Part shown: positions 15,004 to 23,411 of the stretch, piece by piece
How the letters are laid out: every line of letters begins with the position of its first letter
How positions within the stretch are numbered: the stretch's first letter is position 1
NCBI GenBank assembly: GCA_020638195.1
Contig: JACKJC010000005.1
Coordinates: 186,001 to 250,000 of the forward strand
Origin: Methylobacteriaceae bacterium
GTDB taxonomy: Bacteria > Pseudomonadota > Alphaproteobacteria > Rhizobiales > Beijerinckiaceae
Direction: 5' to 3'
Length of the DNA: 64,000 nucleotides
The notes under the pieces: model-generated
Database searches by the model: none
What the model was told of the DNA's origin: nothing
The model's input: the letters and a program-made list of their open reading frames with translations, nothing else
Program-made: the position numbers and the translations under genes

Positions 15004-16227
15004 ATGGCGAGCCTGATGGCGAATATCCTGCCGTCGAACGCCACGGCATACGAGCGGCAGCTTGCAAAGCAGGTCGACGAGATCCTCGCACTCGACGTTG
15101 AGAAAATCCGTCACCTGTGGAACCCGTGGACCTGCGATATCGCGCTCTTGCCTTATCTGGCCTGGGCGCTGTCGGTCGACATCTGGGATGCGTCCTGGCC
15201 TGACGACAAGAAGCGCCTGGTCGTGGCCAGCGCGATCAAGCACCACCGCCTCAAGGGAACGCAGAAAGGGATCGAGACCTACCTCGATCTGATCGACTGC
15301 AAGGCCAATTATTTCGTGACGCCGCCCGCGCGCGGCTTCCGCATACCGTCGGTCTCCAAGGAGCGCTGGCTGGAATACCTGGCCAACGGTCCGCAGATCA
15401 GGATCAGACCGTTCCTGACGCGCCGCATCGACACGACCACGGGCTTCCGCCGCCCCGCCGATGAGTTCCGTGACAGCGGCTTCCGCGAACCTACGCAGGG
15501 CCCAAAGCTCTATGGGCGCCACGCGACCTACTTCGCCAATGGCGTCGAGCATGACGTCGTGATCGACCAGGTCAACGACCTCGCCGGTCAGTCGTTCGAA
15601 CGCATCCGCATCGCCGGACCGACGACGGCCGACTTCCACAAGGTTTCGTTCCGCACGCACGGGTTCCGCTCGACCACGGAAGCCGAGAGCGACGTCATCA
15701 CGCTGCGCATCGATCCAGACAGCCAGCAGACGGCGGTGACGCCCGGCGTCAAGCCGCAGTCGGTGCAGGCGACCCACATTGCGCAGCGCCACACGCCGCC
15801 GACGTATCAGCATTTTCACGACTACAACAAGTCGTTTCGCGGCGACAATTTCCGCAGTGAGACCGACGCGAACCAATTCGTCTACGACAGGGTCAACCTG
15901 TTTGGCAGGGATACGATGCCCACGCCCGTGGAGACCAAGTGGTATCGCGGCGACAAGCGCTACGGCATCCCGAAGTTCACCGCCCACATCAACGTCAGCG
16001 TGCCGATCAAGAGATCGAACGCTCGCGGGTTCGGCGGTCGTTTTCGTAACGGGTTCCGCATCCCCACCGACATGAGCAGGCTCGACGATGCCTGCGCCGC
16101 CGTCGTCGCCGCAAAGTCACTGCGCGACGACATCTACATCGACACGGTCACGCACCGCGTCGTCACCCTGAGGGACGGCTTGAAGCTCGGAAGTTTCAGG
16201 CTCGGAGAAATAGTCCGCATCGCTTGA
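15004..16227 (+). CDS. I: tail protein I with C-terminal extension
   Basis: 407 aa from the ATG at 15004 (GGAG six bases upstream). An in-frame upstream ATG at 14965 falls inside gene J and lacks a site. Residues about 1-110 are the P2 gpI domain (LAKQVDEILALDVEKIRHLWNPW; LPYLAWALSVDIWDASW; HHRLKGTQKGIETYLD). P2 gpI itself is about 180 residues. The remaining 220 or more residues, with repeated RGF/GFR/RSET patterns, are an extension, probably a platform for the fibres that follow. Confidence 0.82.
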   Translation: MASLMANILPSNATAYERQLAKQVDEILALDVEKIRHLWNPWTCDIALLPYLAWALSVDIWDASWPDDKKRLVVASAIKHHRLKGTQKGIETYLDLIDCKANYFVTPPARGFRIPSVSKERWLEYLANGPQIRIRPFLTRRIDTTTGFRRPADEFRDSGFREPTQGPKLYGRHATYFANGVEHDVVIDQVNDLAGQSFERIRIAGPTTADFHKVSFRTHGFRSTTEAESDVITLRIDPDSQQTAVTPGVKPQSVQATHIAQRHTPPTYQHFHDYNKSFRGDNFRSETDANQFVYDRVNLFGRDTMPTPVETKWYRGDKRYGIPKFTAHINVSVPIKRSNARGFGGRFRNGFRIPTDMSRLDDACAAVVAAKSLRDDIYIDTVTHRVVTLRDGLKLGSFRLGEIVRIA

Positions 16228-16255
16228 CGCGCAGTCGGACAAAACGGAGCATCAA

Positions 16256-18526
16256 GTGGAAAAGAAGATCATCTTCTACAACAACATCGACGACGATCCG
16301 TCCGACTTCACGTCGATGCAGGATTTCGCCGAGGCCGCGCTCGACCATGTCGTGGCCGACGGCATCACGACGCAGACGCGCTACAGCGGCTTTGCGGTCG
16401 CCAAGTCAGCGCCGACGCAGATCACTGTCGCCACCGGGCGCCTGTATTCGGCCGGAAAGGTCTACGCCTCGGGCGACAGCGCCTGGTCCAAGGAATTCAT
16501 CAACGCCCTCCCGGTCGCCGGCAAGCGCATCGCCGCCGTCGTGACCTGGGGCACGGAAGCCGACAGCGACGTCCGCTCCCGCCAGTTTCTGATCAATGCC
16601 GAAACCCGTCAGGCCGAACCCCGACCGGTCGCCCTCGTGCATGCGCGTATCGCCAATATCGACGTCCAGCTCGGCCAGGAGGCTCCTGATCCAGTCGCCC
16701 CGATCGTAGCTTCCGGCTACACGGTCGTGGCCTGGGTCGTCCTGTCGACGACTGGCGTCGAGAGCGTGACGATGAACGAGGCCACCAGCCTCACATCGGT
16801 AGCCTCGCTCGAGGGCCGCGTCGAAGACCTCGAAACCTTCGAGGAGACAGCCGGCTTCCAGATCAAGACACTGGCCTCCGATATCGCCGCGCTCAAGGCC
16901 TCGACTTCGAACATCGCCAGCCAGGCGCTGCTCGGCCGCACGCTGCAGCGCGTCGCCGCCCTCGAAGCCAAGGCCGGTGTGCCCTCGGCCGCCGTCGATT
17001 CCGACGCCGACTACTTCCTCGACACGACCAAGTCCTTGCTGACCGATCCGCTGTCGAACACGAGCGTCCAGGACGGACTGCGCTTCCCCAACGCCGCAGT
17101 CAACACCACGCCGATCCAGCTGTTCAATCCGCTCGATCCGTTCGCAATGACCAAGTCCGGCGTACTCTTCCCGGCTTATGACCGCGAGCCATGGCTGGAG
17201 ACCGGCACGCCCGTCGCCGAGACCCAGGTCGCCTCGTTCTCGCAGACCACATTCGACATGGTCCAGAAGACCATGGCTCGCCGCCGCATCCGCTATGGCA
17301 CGCCGTGGGTGATCTCGAACTGGGACGCCTTCTGGAACACCGGCAACTACGACGTCGCCGCCGGCATCTTCCGTCGCGGCACCGAGACCTTCAAGGTCGA
17401 AGACCTCGGGCCGCGCTTCTGGATGGATGCGCTGCTCGGCGTCCACATGCTGCGCGTCACCCAGTATTGGGACGACGAGTGGCAGGAAGCCTACTGGGAC
17501 AAGATCACCTCGACGATCTCGGTCCCTGGCGCCCAGGTCACGGAGACATGGCTGCAAGGCCAGGACATGTGGCTCGACGCTGTCGGCCTCAAGTTCACGC
17601 GCCTCGCCAATACGGGCTCGGTCCACGTCGCGATCTGCGAAGTGTCCGACTACGGCCTGCCGGATCTCAAGTCCGTCATCGCGTCGACCACGGTTACCCG
17701 CGAGAAACTCAAGCTCACAGACGAGACGGTGGTCTCGCTGCAGCCGACATTCCTGTCGGCCGGCAAGCGCTACGCCACGGTCGTCACGACCGCCGCCGAC
17801 CACTGGGTCGCCACGGTTTCGGGCGCGCAGTTCCCGCAGGGCACGTTCTTCTATGTCCTCGACGGCGCCTACCAGCAGGGCGACGCCACGCGCGACCTGT
17901 ACATGAAGCTCTACCGCTGCAAGTTCCGCTCGTCGCGCACGGTGATCAACCTCTCGCAGCTGTCGCTGTCTGGCGGCATCCTGTCGATCGATCTGATGTC
18001 GGGCGCCGTCGTTCCGTCGGCCTGCAGCCTGTCGTTCGAGATCCAGGTCGCCGGCATCTGGTACAACATGCAGGACACTGGATCCTACATGCTGGGCCAG
18101 GGAGGCACGATCCCGCCGCTTCTGCCGCTGCGCGCCGTGTTCAACGGATCGCAGGACGTCATGCCGGCGATCAACACGCTCGACTCCTCGATCACGGTGT
18201 CGCGCCCTGGTCTGGCCCAGCGCCACATCTCGACGACGCGAACCCTTCCGACGGCGTCCTCGCAGATCCGCGTGACGATGCACTACGAGGCTTTCGACGC
18301 AGCGTTCCACACGGCAACGGTCAAACTGCTTTCCGGCGTCAGCTTTGCGACTTCGACCAACCCGACGTCCACGACGGTTGTCGATCTCGGCAATGGCGCA
18401 CGCGAGGTGACCTACGTCTTCAACCTCGGATCTGCGATCACGCAGTTCCGCTGGGACACGGCGTTCACGACCACGTCGGCGCAGAAGGTGTTCATCGCCT
18501 CGTGGCGCAAGGACTACGGCCTGTAA
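16256..18526 (+). CDS. tail fibre protein with DUF4815-type N-terminus
   Basis: 756 aa, GTG start with GGAGC upstream. The first 150 residues (EKKIIFYNNIDDDPSDF; TRYSGFAVAKSAPTQITVATGRLYSAGKVY) match the DUF4815 phage fibre N-terminus. A coiled-coil-like segment (SLEGRVEDLETFEETAGFQIKTLASDIAAL, about 184-213) follows, then long beta-rich receptor-type sequence. It probably forms a trimeric fibre on the baseplate. It is the first of five fibre-region genes and sits where P2 has H. Confidence 0.8.
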   Translation: MEKKIIFYNNIDDDPSDFTSMQDFAEAALDHVVADGITTQTRYSGFAVAKSAPTQITVATGRLYSAGKVYASGDSAWSKEFINALPVAGKRIAAVVTWGTEADSDVRSRQFLINAETRQAEPRPVALVHARIANIDVQLGQEAPDPVAPIVASGYTVVAWVVLSTTGVESVTMNEATSLTSVASLEGRVEDLETFEETAGFQIKTLASDIAALKASTSNIASQALLGRTLQRVAALEAKAGVPSAAVDSDADYFLDTTKSLLTDPLSNTSVQDGLRFPNAAVNTTPIQLFNPLDPFAMTKSGVLFPAYDREPWLETGTPVAETQVASFSQTTFDMVQKTMARRRIRYGTPWVISNWDAFWNTGNYDVAAGIFRRGTETFKVEDLGPRFWMDALLGVHMLRVTQYWDDEWQEAYWDKITSTISVPGAQVTETWLQGQDMWLDAVGLKFTRLANTGSVHVAICEVSDYGLPDLKSVIASTTVTREKLKLTDETVVSLQPTFLSAGKRYATVVTTAADHWVATVSGAQFPQGTFFYVLDGAYQQGDATRDLYMKLYRCKFRSSRTVINLSQLSLSGGILSIDLMSGAVVPSACSLSFEIQVAGIWYNMQDTGSYMLGQGGTIPPLLPLRAVFNGSQDVMPAINTLDSSITVSRPGLAQRHISTTRTLPTASSQIRVTMHYEAFDAAFHTATVKLLSGVSFATSTNPTSTTVVDLGNGAREVTYVFNLGSAITQFRWDTAFTTTSAQKVFIASWRKDYGL

Positions 18527-18537
18527 GGATCAGCTGA

Positions 18538-18732
18538 ATGACCACCAAGACCAAGAAGACCTCCGGCGTTGAGCCGGAGGTCGCCAGCGACGAACTGACG
18601 CTGGTCGATCTCAAGGACCGCTTCCCCTACCAGGGGTTCACATACCTGCCGGGACGCGAGAACTGGGTCGACCAGACTGTCCTCAAGGCCATGAAGGCGG
18701 CAGGAGTTCTCAATGGCGTCGAAGTATCCTGA
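18538..18732 (+). CDS. small fibre-region protein, 64 aa
   Basis: Lys/Thr-rich N-terminus, then TLVDLKDRFPYQGFTYLPGRENWVDQTVLKAMKAAGVLNG. It starts 11 bases after the fibre gene and overlaps the next gene by 20 bases. No family recognised. Its place suggests a fibre accessory or assembly role. Confidence 0.55.
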   Translation: MTTKTKKTSGVEPEVASDELTLVDLKDRFPYQGFTYLPGRENWVDQTVLKAMKAAGVLNGVEVS

Positions 18733-19420
18733 ACTCGTCTTCTCCAAGGACGAGGATTTTACCGAGGATCGCCTCAACGCCGCCATGTCGGTCATCGACC
18801 GACGTCTGTCGGCGCTGGAGCCATTCTCGCCGGAGTGGCAGGCGGCAATCGCCGACCTGCAGCGCTTCGGTCTCGATCGTCTCAGTGATGCGATCGAGCC
18901 GATCTACACCCGCCTCAAGGACATCAGCCAGATCGGCGCGCTGTTCACGGCGACCTCGGCCACAGAGCTGACCATCGGCGCGACGGAGCAGACGCTCATC
19001 CTGTCGGAAGACGACCGCGCCCGCTTTGCGGCGTCGGGCTACCTGACGATCCAGTCGATCGCCGATCCGACCAAGTCGATGTCGGGCCAGATGGCGTTCT
19101 ACTCGCGCGAGACCGGCGAGCTGGTCGTCAACGTCAATGTCGTCAACGGAGCCGGATCGTTTGCCGGATGGATCGTGTCGGCAGCCGTCGACCCGCAAAT
19201 CATCGAGGCGCGGTTCGACGATATCCAGACCGACATCGACGCCTTCAAGGCGGATATCGATGCGCAGCTGGCGGCGTTCGGTCCCAACAACAACACGCAG
19301 ATCGACGCCAACACGGCGGCCATCACCGCCAACACGACGGCGATCGCCGCGCTCACAGCAGATGTCGCGAAGCTCAAGAAGATCAACCTGCGAAGCTTCC
19401 TTGCGATGACCATGAGGTAA
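18713..19420 (+). CDS. fibre-associated protein with coiled coil, 235 aa
   Basis: The N-terminal helices (DRRLSALEPFSPEWQAAIADLQRFG) are followed by a beta-type module (about 90-155: TIGATEQTLILSEDDRARFAASGY). A long coiled coil comes next (IEARFDDIQTDIDAFKADID; NTAAITANTTAIAALTADVA). The coil suggests trimerisation, as in adaptors that link fibres to the baseplate. It overlaps the preceding gene by 20 bases. Confidence 0.6.
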   Translation: MASKYPELVFSKDEDFTEDRLNAAMSVIDRRLSALEPFSPEWQAAIADLQRFGLDRLSDAIEPIYTRLKDISQIGALFTATSATELTIGATEQTLILSEDDRARFAASGYLTIQSIADPTKSMSGQMAFYSRETGELVVNVNVVNGAGSFAGWIVSAAVDPQIIEARFDDIQTDIDAFKADIDAQLAAFGPNNNTQIDANTAAITANTTAIAALTADVAKLKKINLRSFLAMTMR

Positions 19421-19423
19421 GCC

Positions 19424-19735
19424 ATGCTCGCAGCAGTCAATATCGGATCCATCAACACCGACACGGCGATCTACACGGTGCCCACCGGCAAGCAGGCGTG
19501 CATTTCGGTCAACGCGCTGAACCGCAACGCCTCGCAGGCCGTCAAGGTCCGCCTGGCGATCACCAACGGCGCGACGCCTGCCGGCGACGGGTCGCAGTGG
19601 ATCGAGTTCGACGCCACCGTCGACGGCGCTACGCCTCTGGAACGCGCCGGCATCGTCATGAAGGCCGGTCAGGTTCTCTACGCGCGCACCGACACGACGA
19701 ATGTCAACGTCGTCGTGTGGGGAATCGAGGAGTAA
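19424..19735 (+). CDS. beta-rich fibre-region protein, 103 aa
   Basis: A single small beta domain (AIYTVPTGKQACISVNALNRN; GQVLYARTDTTNVNVVVWGIEE) of the kind seen as head or tail decoration modules in alphaproteobacterial phages. It lies 3 bases from each neighbour, so it is part of the fibre operon. Probably a virion surface protein; the ligand is unknown. Confidence 0.6.
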   Translation: MLAAVNIGSINTDTAIYTVPTGKQACISVNALNRNASQAVKVRLAITNGATPAGDGSQWIEFDATVDGATPLERAGIVMKAGQVLYARTDTTNVNVVVWGIEE

Positions 19736-19738
19736 GCT

Positions 19739-20707
19739 ATGCGCACTCTCGGCCCAGGCCGCACCTTCAAACGCTTCAGCGGCGACGCGGGTTCAGGCGG
19801 CGCGGTCGGCCTCGTGCCGGCCCCGGCCGCAGGAGACGGCGCAGCCCACAAGTTCCTGCGCGCCGACGGCGCATTTGCGCTGCCAGACTATTCCCCGGTC
19901 AGACCCCAGGCATATGTCGCACGCTCAACCGTGATGACGGGGCCAATGGCCTCTGGAGCGCCTTCATTCCTTCCCACGACCTCTGGCGTACTGTCGATCA
20001 CCACGCAGAACATCGCCGCAGGCACACCGCTGATTGCGACCGCGTCCGCTGGGTGGGATGTCAATGGCGCCGTCGACGTCGTCGGCAAGGCGACAAGCAA
20101 CTTCAGCTGGACCGGTCTGGCCGCCAATGCCACCGTGTTTCTGCCGGTCGAGATCGTCTCGGGCGGCGTCACGCCTAAGACCACCACGGCGCTTGTCCCG
20201 ATCCAGAAGATGTCGGGCGCCGCATCCACGGCGAGCGGCCAATACACGTTCATCGTCTCCGAGATGCAGATGTACCTTGGTAACGGCACAACCGCCTCCA
20301 AGGTCAATCATGTCATCGTCGGAGAGGTGGTCACCAATGGCTCCGGCGTCGTCTCGACAATCGCCTACGCCTACAACGGTCTGGTCGACAGCGGCTTCAC
20401 CAGCACCTTGTGGTCCATCGGCTCGACCAAGTCGTTCGCCCACAATATCGGCAGCGAATGCACGATCGATGCTTTCCTGCGATGCGACGTGGCTGATGGC
20501 GGTTTTGCTGTCGGCGACACGTTGCACCTGAGCTGTGCGCTCGTCGATTACTATTCGCCTGTCACCTTCGTCTACGGGAGAAATTCTGTGTCGATCGCGA
20601 CCATGGGCTCCAACGGATGGATCGCGGTCAAGAAGGACTCTGCGACTACCGTGGCTCTGACCCTGGCGAGCTGGAGTTACAAGTTCGTCGCCAGACGCAA
20701 CTGGTAA
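19739..20707 (+). CDS. tail fibre or receptor-binding protein, 322 aa
   Basis: Near the N-terminus GLVPAPAAGDGAAHKFLRADGAFALP (about 25-51) is the linker common in phage fibres (KFLRxDGxW type). The remaining 270 residues are beta-rich and Thr/Ser/Gly/Val-rich, ending WSYKFVARRNW. This fits a receptor-binding tip. It is the last gene before a strong terminator. Host receptor unknown. Confidence 0.7.
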   Translation: MRTLGPGRTFKRFSGDAGSGGAVGLVPAPAAGDGAAHKFLRADGAFALPDYSPVRPQAYVARSTVMTGPMASGAPSFLPTTSGVLSITTQNIAAGTPLIATASAGWDVNGAVDVVGKATSNFSWTGLAANATVFLPVEIVSGGVTPKTTTALVPIQKMSGAASTASGQYTFIVSEMQMYLGNGTTASKVNHVIVGEVVTNGSGVVSTIAYAYNGLVDSGFTSTLWSIGSTKSFAHNIGSECTIDAFLRCDVADGGFAVGDTLHLSCALVDYYSPVTFVYGRNSVSIATMGSNGWIAVKKDSATTVALTLASWSYKFVARRNW

Positions 20708-20744
20708 TCCCGGTTCAAATCTTCCCTGCAATCCAACCTCTTCG

Positions 20745-20768
20745 AGCCGCCCAACCGGGCGGCTTTTT
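20745..20768 (+). terminator. intrinsic terminator after the fibre genes
   Basis: AGCCGCCC-AACC-GGGCGGCT followed by five T's. It separates the fibre block from the tail sheath gene, whose GTG starts 19 bases downstream, so the sheath probably has its own promoter or relies on partial read-through. Confidence 0.85.
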
Positions 20769-20786
20769 CTTTGGAGACACGACACA

Positions 20787-22220
20787 GTGAGCATCCAGTA
20801 CCTGCACGGCATCGAGACGATCGAAGTCGACTCCCCGGCCGGTCCCGTTTCGACCGTCAAGTCCAACGTCATCGGCCTCGTCGGCACCGCGCCGGACGCC
20901 GATCCCAACAAGTTCCCGCTGAACACGCCGGTCGCAGTGTTCGCCGACGCCCTCAAGGCGCGCGACCTCAAGACCAACGGCACGCTTCTCAACGCGATGG
21001 ACGCGATCTACGGCCAGAAGGCCACGGTCGTGGTCGTCACCCGCGTCGCCGAAGGCACGAGCGAGAAGGAAACCTGGTCGAACGCGGTCGGCAATCCGAC
21101 TGCCAAGACCGGCGTGTGGTCGCTGCTCAAGTCGCGCCCGACGCTCAAGGTCACCCCGAAGATCCTGATTGCGCCTGGCCTGACCTCTGGCCGTCCGACC
21201 GACGGCGTCGTGGGCGGCGTCATCGGCGGCTCTGGCGGCTCTGGCTACGTCCAGGCCTCGACAACCGTTACGGTCTCGGCGGCGCCGGCCGGTGGCCGCA
21301 CAGCCACCATCGTCCCGCAGGTCGTGGGCGGCAAGGTGACAGGTTTCACGATCACCGATCCCGGCTACGGCTACACCGCGACGCCGACAGCGACGATCGC
21401 TGGCGTTGGCGCCGGCGCGACGCTGACCCTGACGCTCGGCAATGTGATGAACCCGGTGGGCTCGGCCCTCTCGGCGATCACGGGCCGCATGCGCGCGGTC
21501 GCCTTCGTCGACGGCCCCGGCACGAATTACACCGACGCGGTTTCCTACCGCAACGACTATGGCAATTCCCGCGTCATGGTCCTCGATCCCGGCGTGACCG
21601 CCTGGGACACAGAGACGTCCGCTTACGTCGCGCGCCCCGGCTCGGCATACGCTGCCGGCATCCAGGCCCGCATCGATGAGGAGAAGGGGTTCTGGTACTC
21701 GTTCTCGAACAACAACATCGAGAACATCGGCGGCCCCTCGCGCCCGGTCGACTGGGAAATGGGCGACCGCGACGCCGAAGCAAACATGCTGAACGCGGCG
21801 CAGGTCACCACGGTGATCCATGACGACGGCTTCCGCTTCTGGGGCCTGCGCGGCACCGGCTCGGATCCGTTGTGGGCGCAGCTCAGCGTCCGCCGCACGG
21901 CCGACATGGTCTACGAGAGCCTTGAGCGCGCCCACCGCGATCGCATGGACAAGCCGTTCACCTACCAGCTGCTCACGGGCATCCAGGGTTCGGTGAACAA
22001 CTATCTGCGCCTGCTGCGTTCGCGCGGCGCGCTGATCGGCGGCAAGTGCTGGATCGACCCTGCGGTCAACACCCCGGCCACGTTCACCAACGGCGAGCTG
22101 ACGGTGGACTTCGACCTGGAGCCGCCGGCGTCCCTGGAGCACCTCCAGTTCCGCGCCTCGCGCAACCCGGCCTACTACACGGACTTCATCGAAGAGTTCG
22201 CCCGCATCGTCACGCAGTGA
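20787..22220 (+). CDS. FI: tail sheath protein (P2 FI-like) with inserted Gly-rich domain
   Basis: 477 aa, GTG start with GGAG ten bases upstream. The P2 FI signature is clear: YLHGIETIEVDSPAGPVSTV at the start, LKVTPKILIAPG (about 120-131), and the C-terminal WAQLSVRRTADMVYESLERA and FRASRNPAYYTDFIEEF. An extra segment of about 80 residues (roughly 135-215, GSGGSGYVQASTTVTV... PGYGYTATPTATI) interrupts the usual fold. Its two GxGYxxxPT-like units are probably an exposed decoration domain. The sheath contracts to drive the tube. Confidence 0.9.
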   Translation: MSIQYLHGIETIEVDSPAGPVSTVKSNVIGLVGTAPDADPNKFPLNTPVAVFADALKARDLKTNGTLLNAMDAIYGQKATVVVVTRVAEGTSEKETWSNAVGNPTAKTGVWSLLKSRPTLKVTPKILIAPGLTSGRPTDGVVGGVIGGSGGSGYVQASTTVTVSAAPAGGRTATIVPQVVGGKVTGFTITDPGYGYTATPTATIAGVGAGATLTLTLGNVMNPVGSALSAITGRMRAVAFVDGPGTNYTDAVSYRNDYGNSRVMVLDPGVTAWDTETSAYVARPGSAYAAGIQARIDEEKGFWYSFSNNNIENIGGPSRPVDWEMGDRDAEANMLNAAQVTTVIHDDGFRFWGLRGTGSDPLWAQLSVRRTADMVYESLERAHRDRMDKPFTYQLLTGIQGSVNNYLRLLRSRGALIGGKCWIDPAVNTPATFTNGELTVDFDLEPPASLEHLQFRASRNPAYYTDFIEEFARIVTQ

Positions 22221-22311
22221 CGTTTGCACAAATTCAAGTCCGCCCCTTCAGCAAACTGATGCAGCCGCCCGGTCTTTCGCGAGGCCGGGCTGCTCGCGCT
22301 CGGAGTCATAA

Positions 22312-22839
22312 ATGACCAGCAACCTTCGCGACGCGAATATCTTCCAGGACTTCACGGTCTGGATCAACGACATCGGCAAGATCGGCACCGCGCCTGGCTT
22401 CCAGCCCCCGGAAATCAATGTCCACACGGAAGAGTTCCGTGGCGGCGGCATGGACGGCGCGGTCGAAGTGCCCATGGGCATGGAAAAGATCGAGTTCGAT
22501 TTCGACCTCCATACCTGGGACGATGACATCTGGGAAAACCTCGGCTTCGGCCCTGGCTCCATGGACGTGCCCGTCACCTTCCGTGGCTACCTGCTCACGC
22601 CCGGCGGCGTCGAGAAGGGCGTGATCATCGAGACGCGCTCTCTCCTGAAGTCGATCAAGACCAACAAGGTCGAGGCCGGCAAGAAGGTCGAGATGTCGAT
22701 CCATCTCTCGGCGAGCTACTACCGCCAGGAAATCAACGGCACGACCCACACCGAGATCGACCTGTTCAACAAGGTCACGATCATCGGTGGTCGAGACAAG
22801 AGCGCCAACGCGCGCCGCATCCTCGGCTTCACCTACTGA
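22312..22839 (+). CDS. FII: major tail tube protein (P2 FII-like)
   Basis: 175 aa. The FII pattern is present: RDANIFQDFTVWINDIGKIG, PPEINVHTEEFRGGGMDGAVEVPMGMEKIEFDF (about 32-64), VEAGKKVEMSIHLSASYYRQEING and NKVTIIGG. Subunits stack as hexamers to form the inner tube. It follows the sheath, as in P2, and is closed by a strong terminator. Confidence 0.92.
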   Translation: MTSNLRDANIFQDFTVWINDIGKIGTAPGFQPPEINVHTEEFRGGGMDGAVEVPMGMEKIEFDFDLHTWDDDIWENLGFGPGSMDVPVTFRGYLLTPGGVEKGVIIETRSLLKSIKTNKVEAGKKVEMSIHLSASYYRQEINGTTHTEIDLFNKVTIIGGRDKSANARRILGFTY

Positions 22840-22884
22840 GGACGCAAATACGACCGCGTTGAAACGCGGCATCTGGTGACGACT

Positions 22885-22911
22885 GGCCCGGCCTCTGTGC
22901 CGGGCCTTTTT
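22885..22911 (+). terminator. intrinsic terminator after the tail tube gene
   Basis: Perfect 8-bp stem GGCCCGGC/GCCGGGCC with a CTCTGT loop, followed by TTTTT. It lies between tube and chaperone genes and would lower chaperone and tape-measure expression relative to sheath and tube. Confidence 0.88.
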
Positions 22912-22922
22912 CTTTTCAACGC

Positions 22923-23210
22923 ATGAGTGTGCAAGTGAACAAGCAAGTATTCGAACTCAAGCATCCCTTCGAGTTCCGTGGGGCGACCTACACCAAGTTC
23001 GAGATGCGCCGCGCCAAGGTGCGCGATCTCCGCAATTTCTCGAAGGGCCTGGACAAGGATCCTGCCGGCGCCATGGAGCGCGTCGTGGCCGATCTCATCG
23101 AGATGGACCCGCTCGTCATCGCCGAGATGGACATCGAAGACTACGCTCCCATGAAGGCGGCATTCGAAGCTTTTTTGAAGCCGCTGGCGAGCGACGAGGA
23201 CGAATCCTGA
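22923..23210 (+). CDS. E: tail assembly chaperone E
   Basis: 95 aa. The compact alpha/beta N-terminus (QVFELKHPFEFRGATYTKFEMRRAKVRDL) is typical of the gpE/gp41-type tail assembly family. It precedes the tape measure gene, as expected for a chaperone that coats the tape measure. Codons 83-85 read GCT TTT TTG, containing the -1 slippery heptamer T-TTT-TTG at 23171-23177. A fraction of ribosomes should shift here and make the longer E+E' product. Confidence 0.88.
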   Translation: MSVQVNKQVFELKHPFEFRGATYTKFEMRRAKVRDLRNFSKGLDKDPAGAMERVVADLIEMDPLVIAEMDIEDYAPMKAAFEAFLKPLASDEDES

Positions 23211-23347
23211 TCGACGCATTCCCCCTCTTCGAGCGGTTCAAATGGACCCTCGAAGACGTGGAGAAGCTCGACGTGGATGACTTCTGGCTCATCTCCGACG
23301 CCGTCGTTGAGATGAACAAGCGCGACGCTGCCCCGCCAGGAAAATAA
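23178..23347 (+). CDS. E': E' extension, read by -1 frameshift from E
   Basis: After slippage at 23171-23177 the -1 frame is open: EAAGERRGRILIDAFPLFER... to ...SDAVVEMNKRDAAPPGK, with TAA at 23345-23347. The frame has no start codon or ribosome binding site of its own and overlaps the end of E. The composition (aromatic, acidic) is like other E' or GT-type extensions that bind tape measure. P2 uses the same gene arrangement with a -1 shift. The fused product is about 141 residues. Confidence 0.85.
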
Positions 23348-23411
23348 CGGCTTTCGGCGCTGAGCCGCACATCAGCGCCGCCCCAATTCACGACACCTGG
23401 AGCCCGCCGGC

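Noticed and set aside
16406..18310. 634-codon open frame on the minus strand
   Set aside because: It lies opposite the fibre gene with its DUF4815 start. The Arg/Gly/Asp composition is that of a shadow frame.
22261..22293. Possible terminator between sheath and tube genes
   Set aside because: The stem GCCCGG/CCGGGC has a long loop and no T run; too weak to list.
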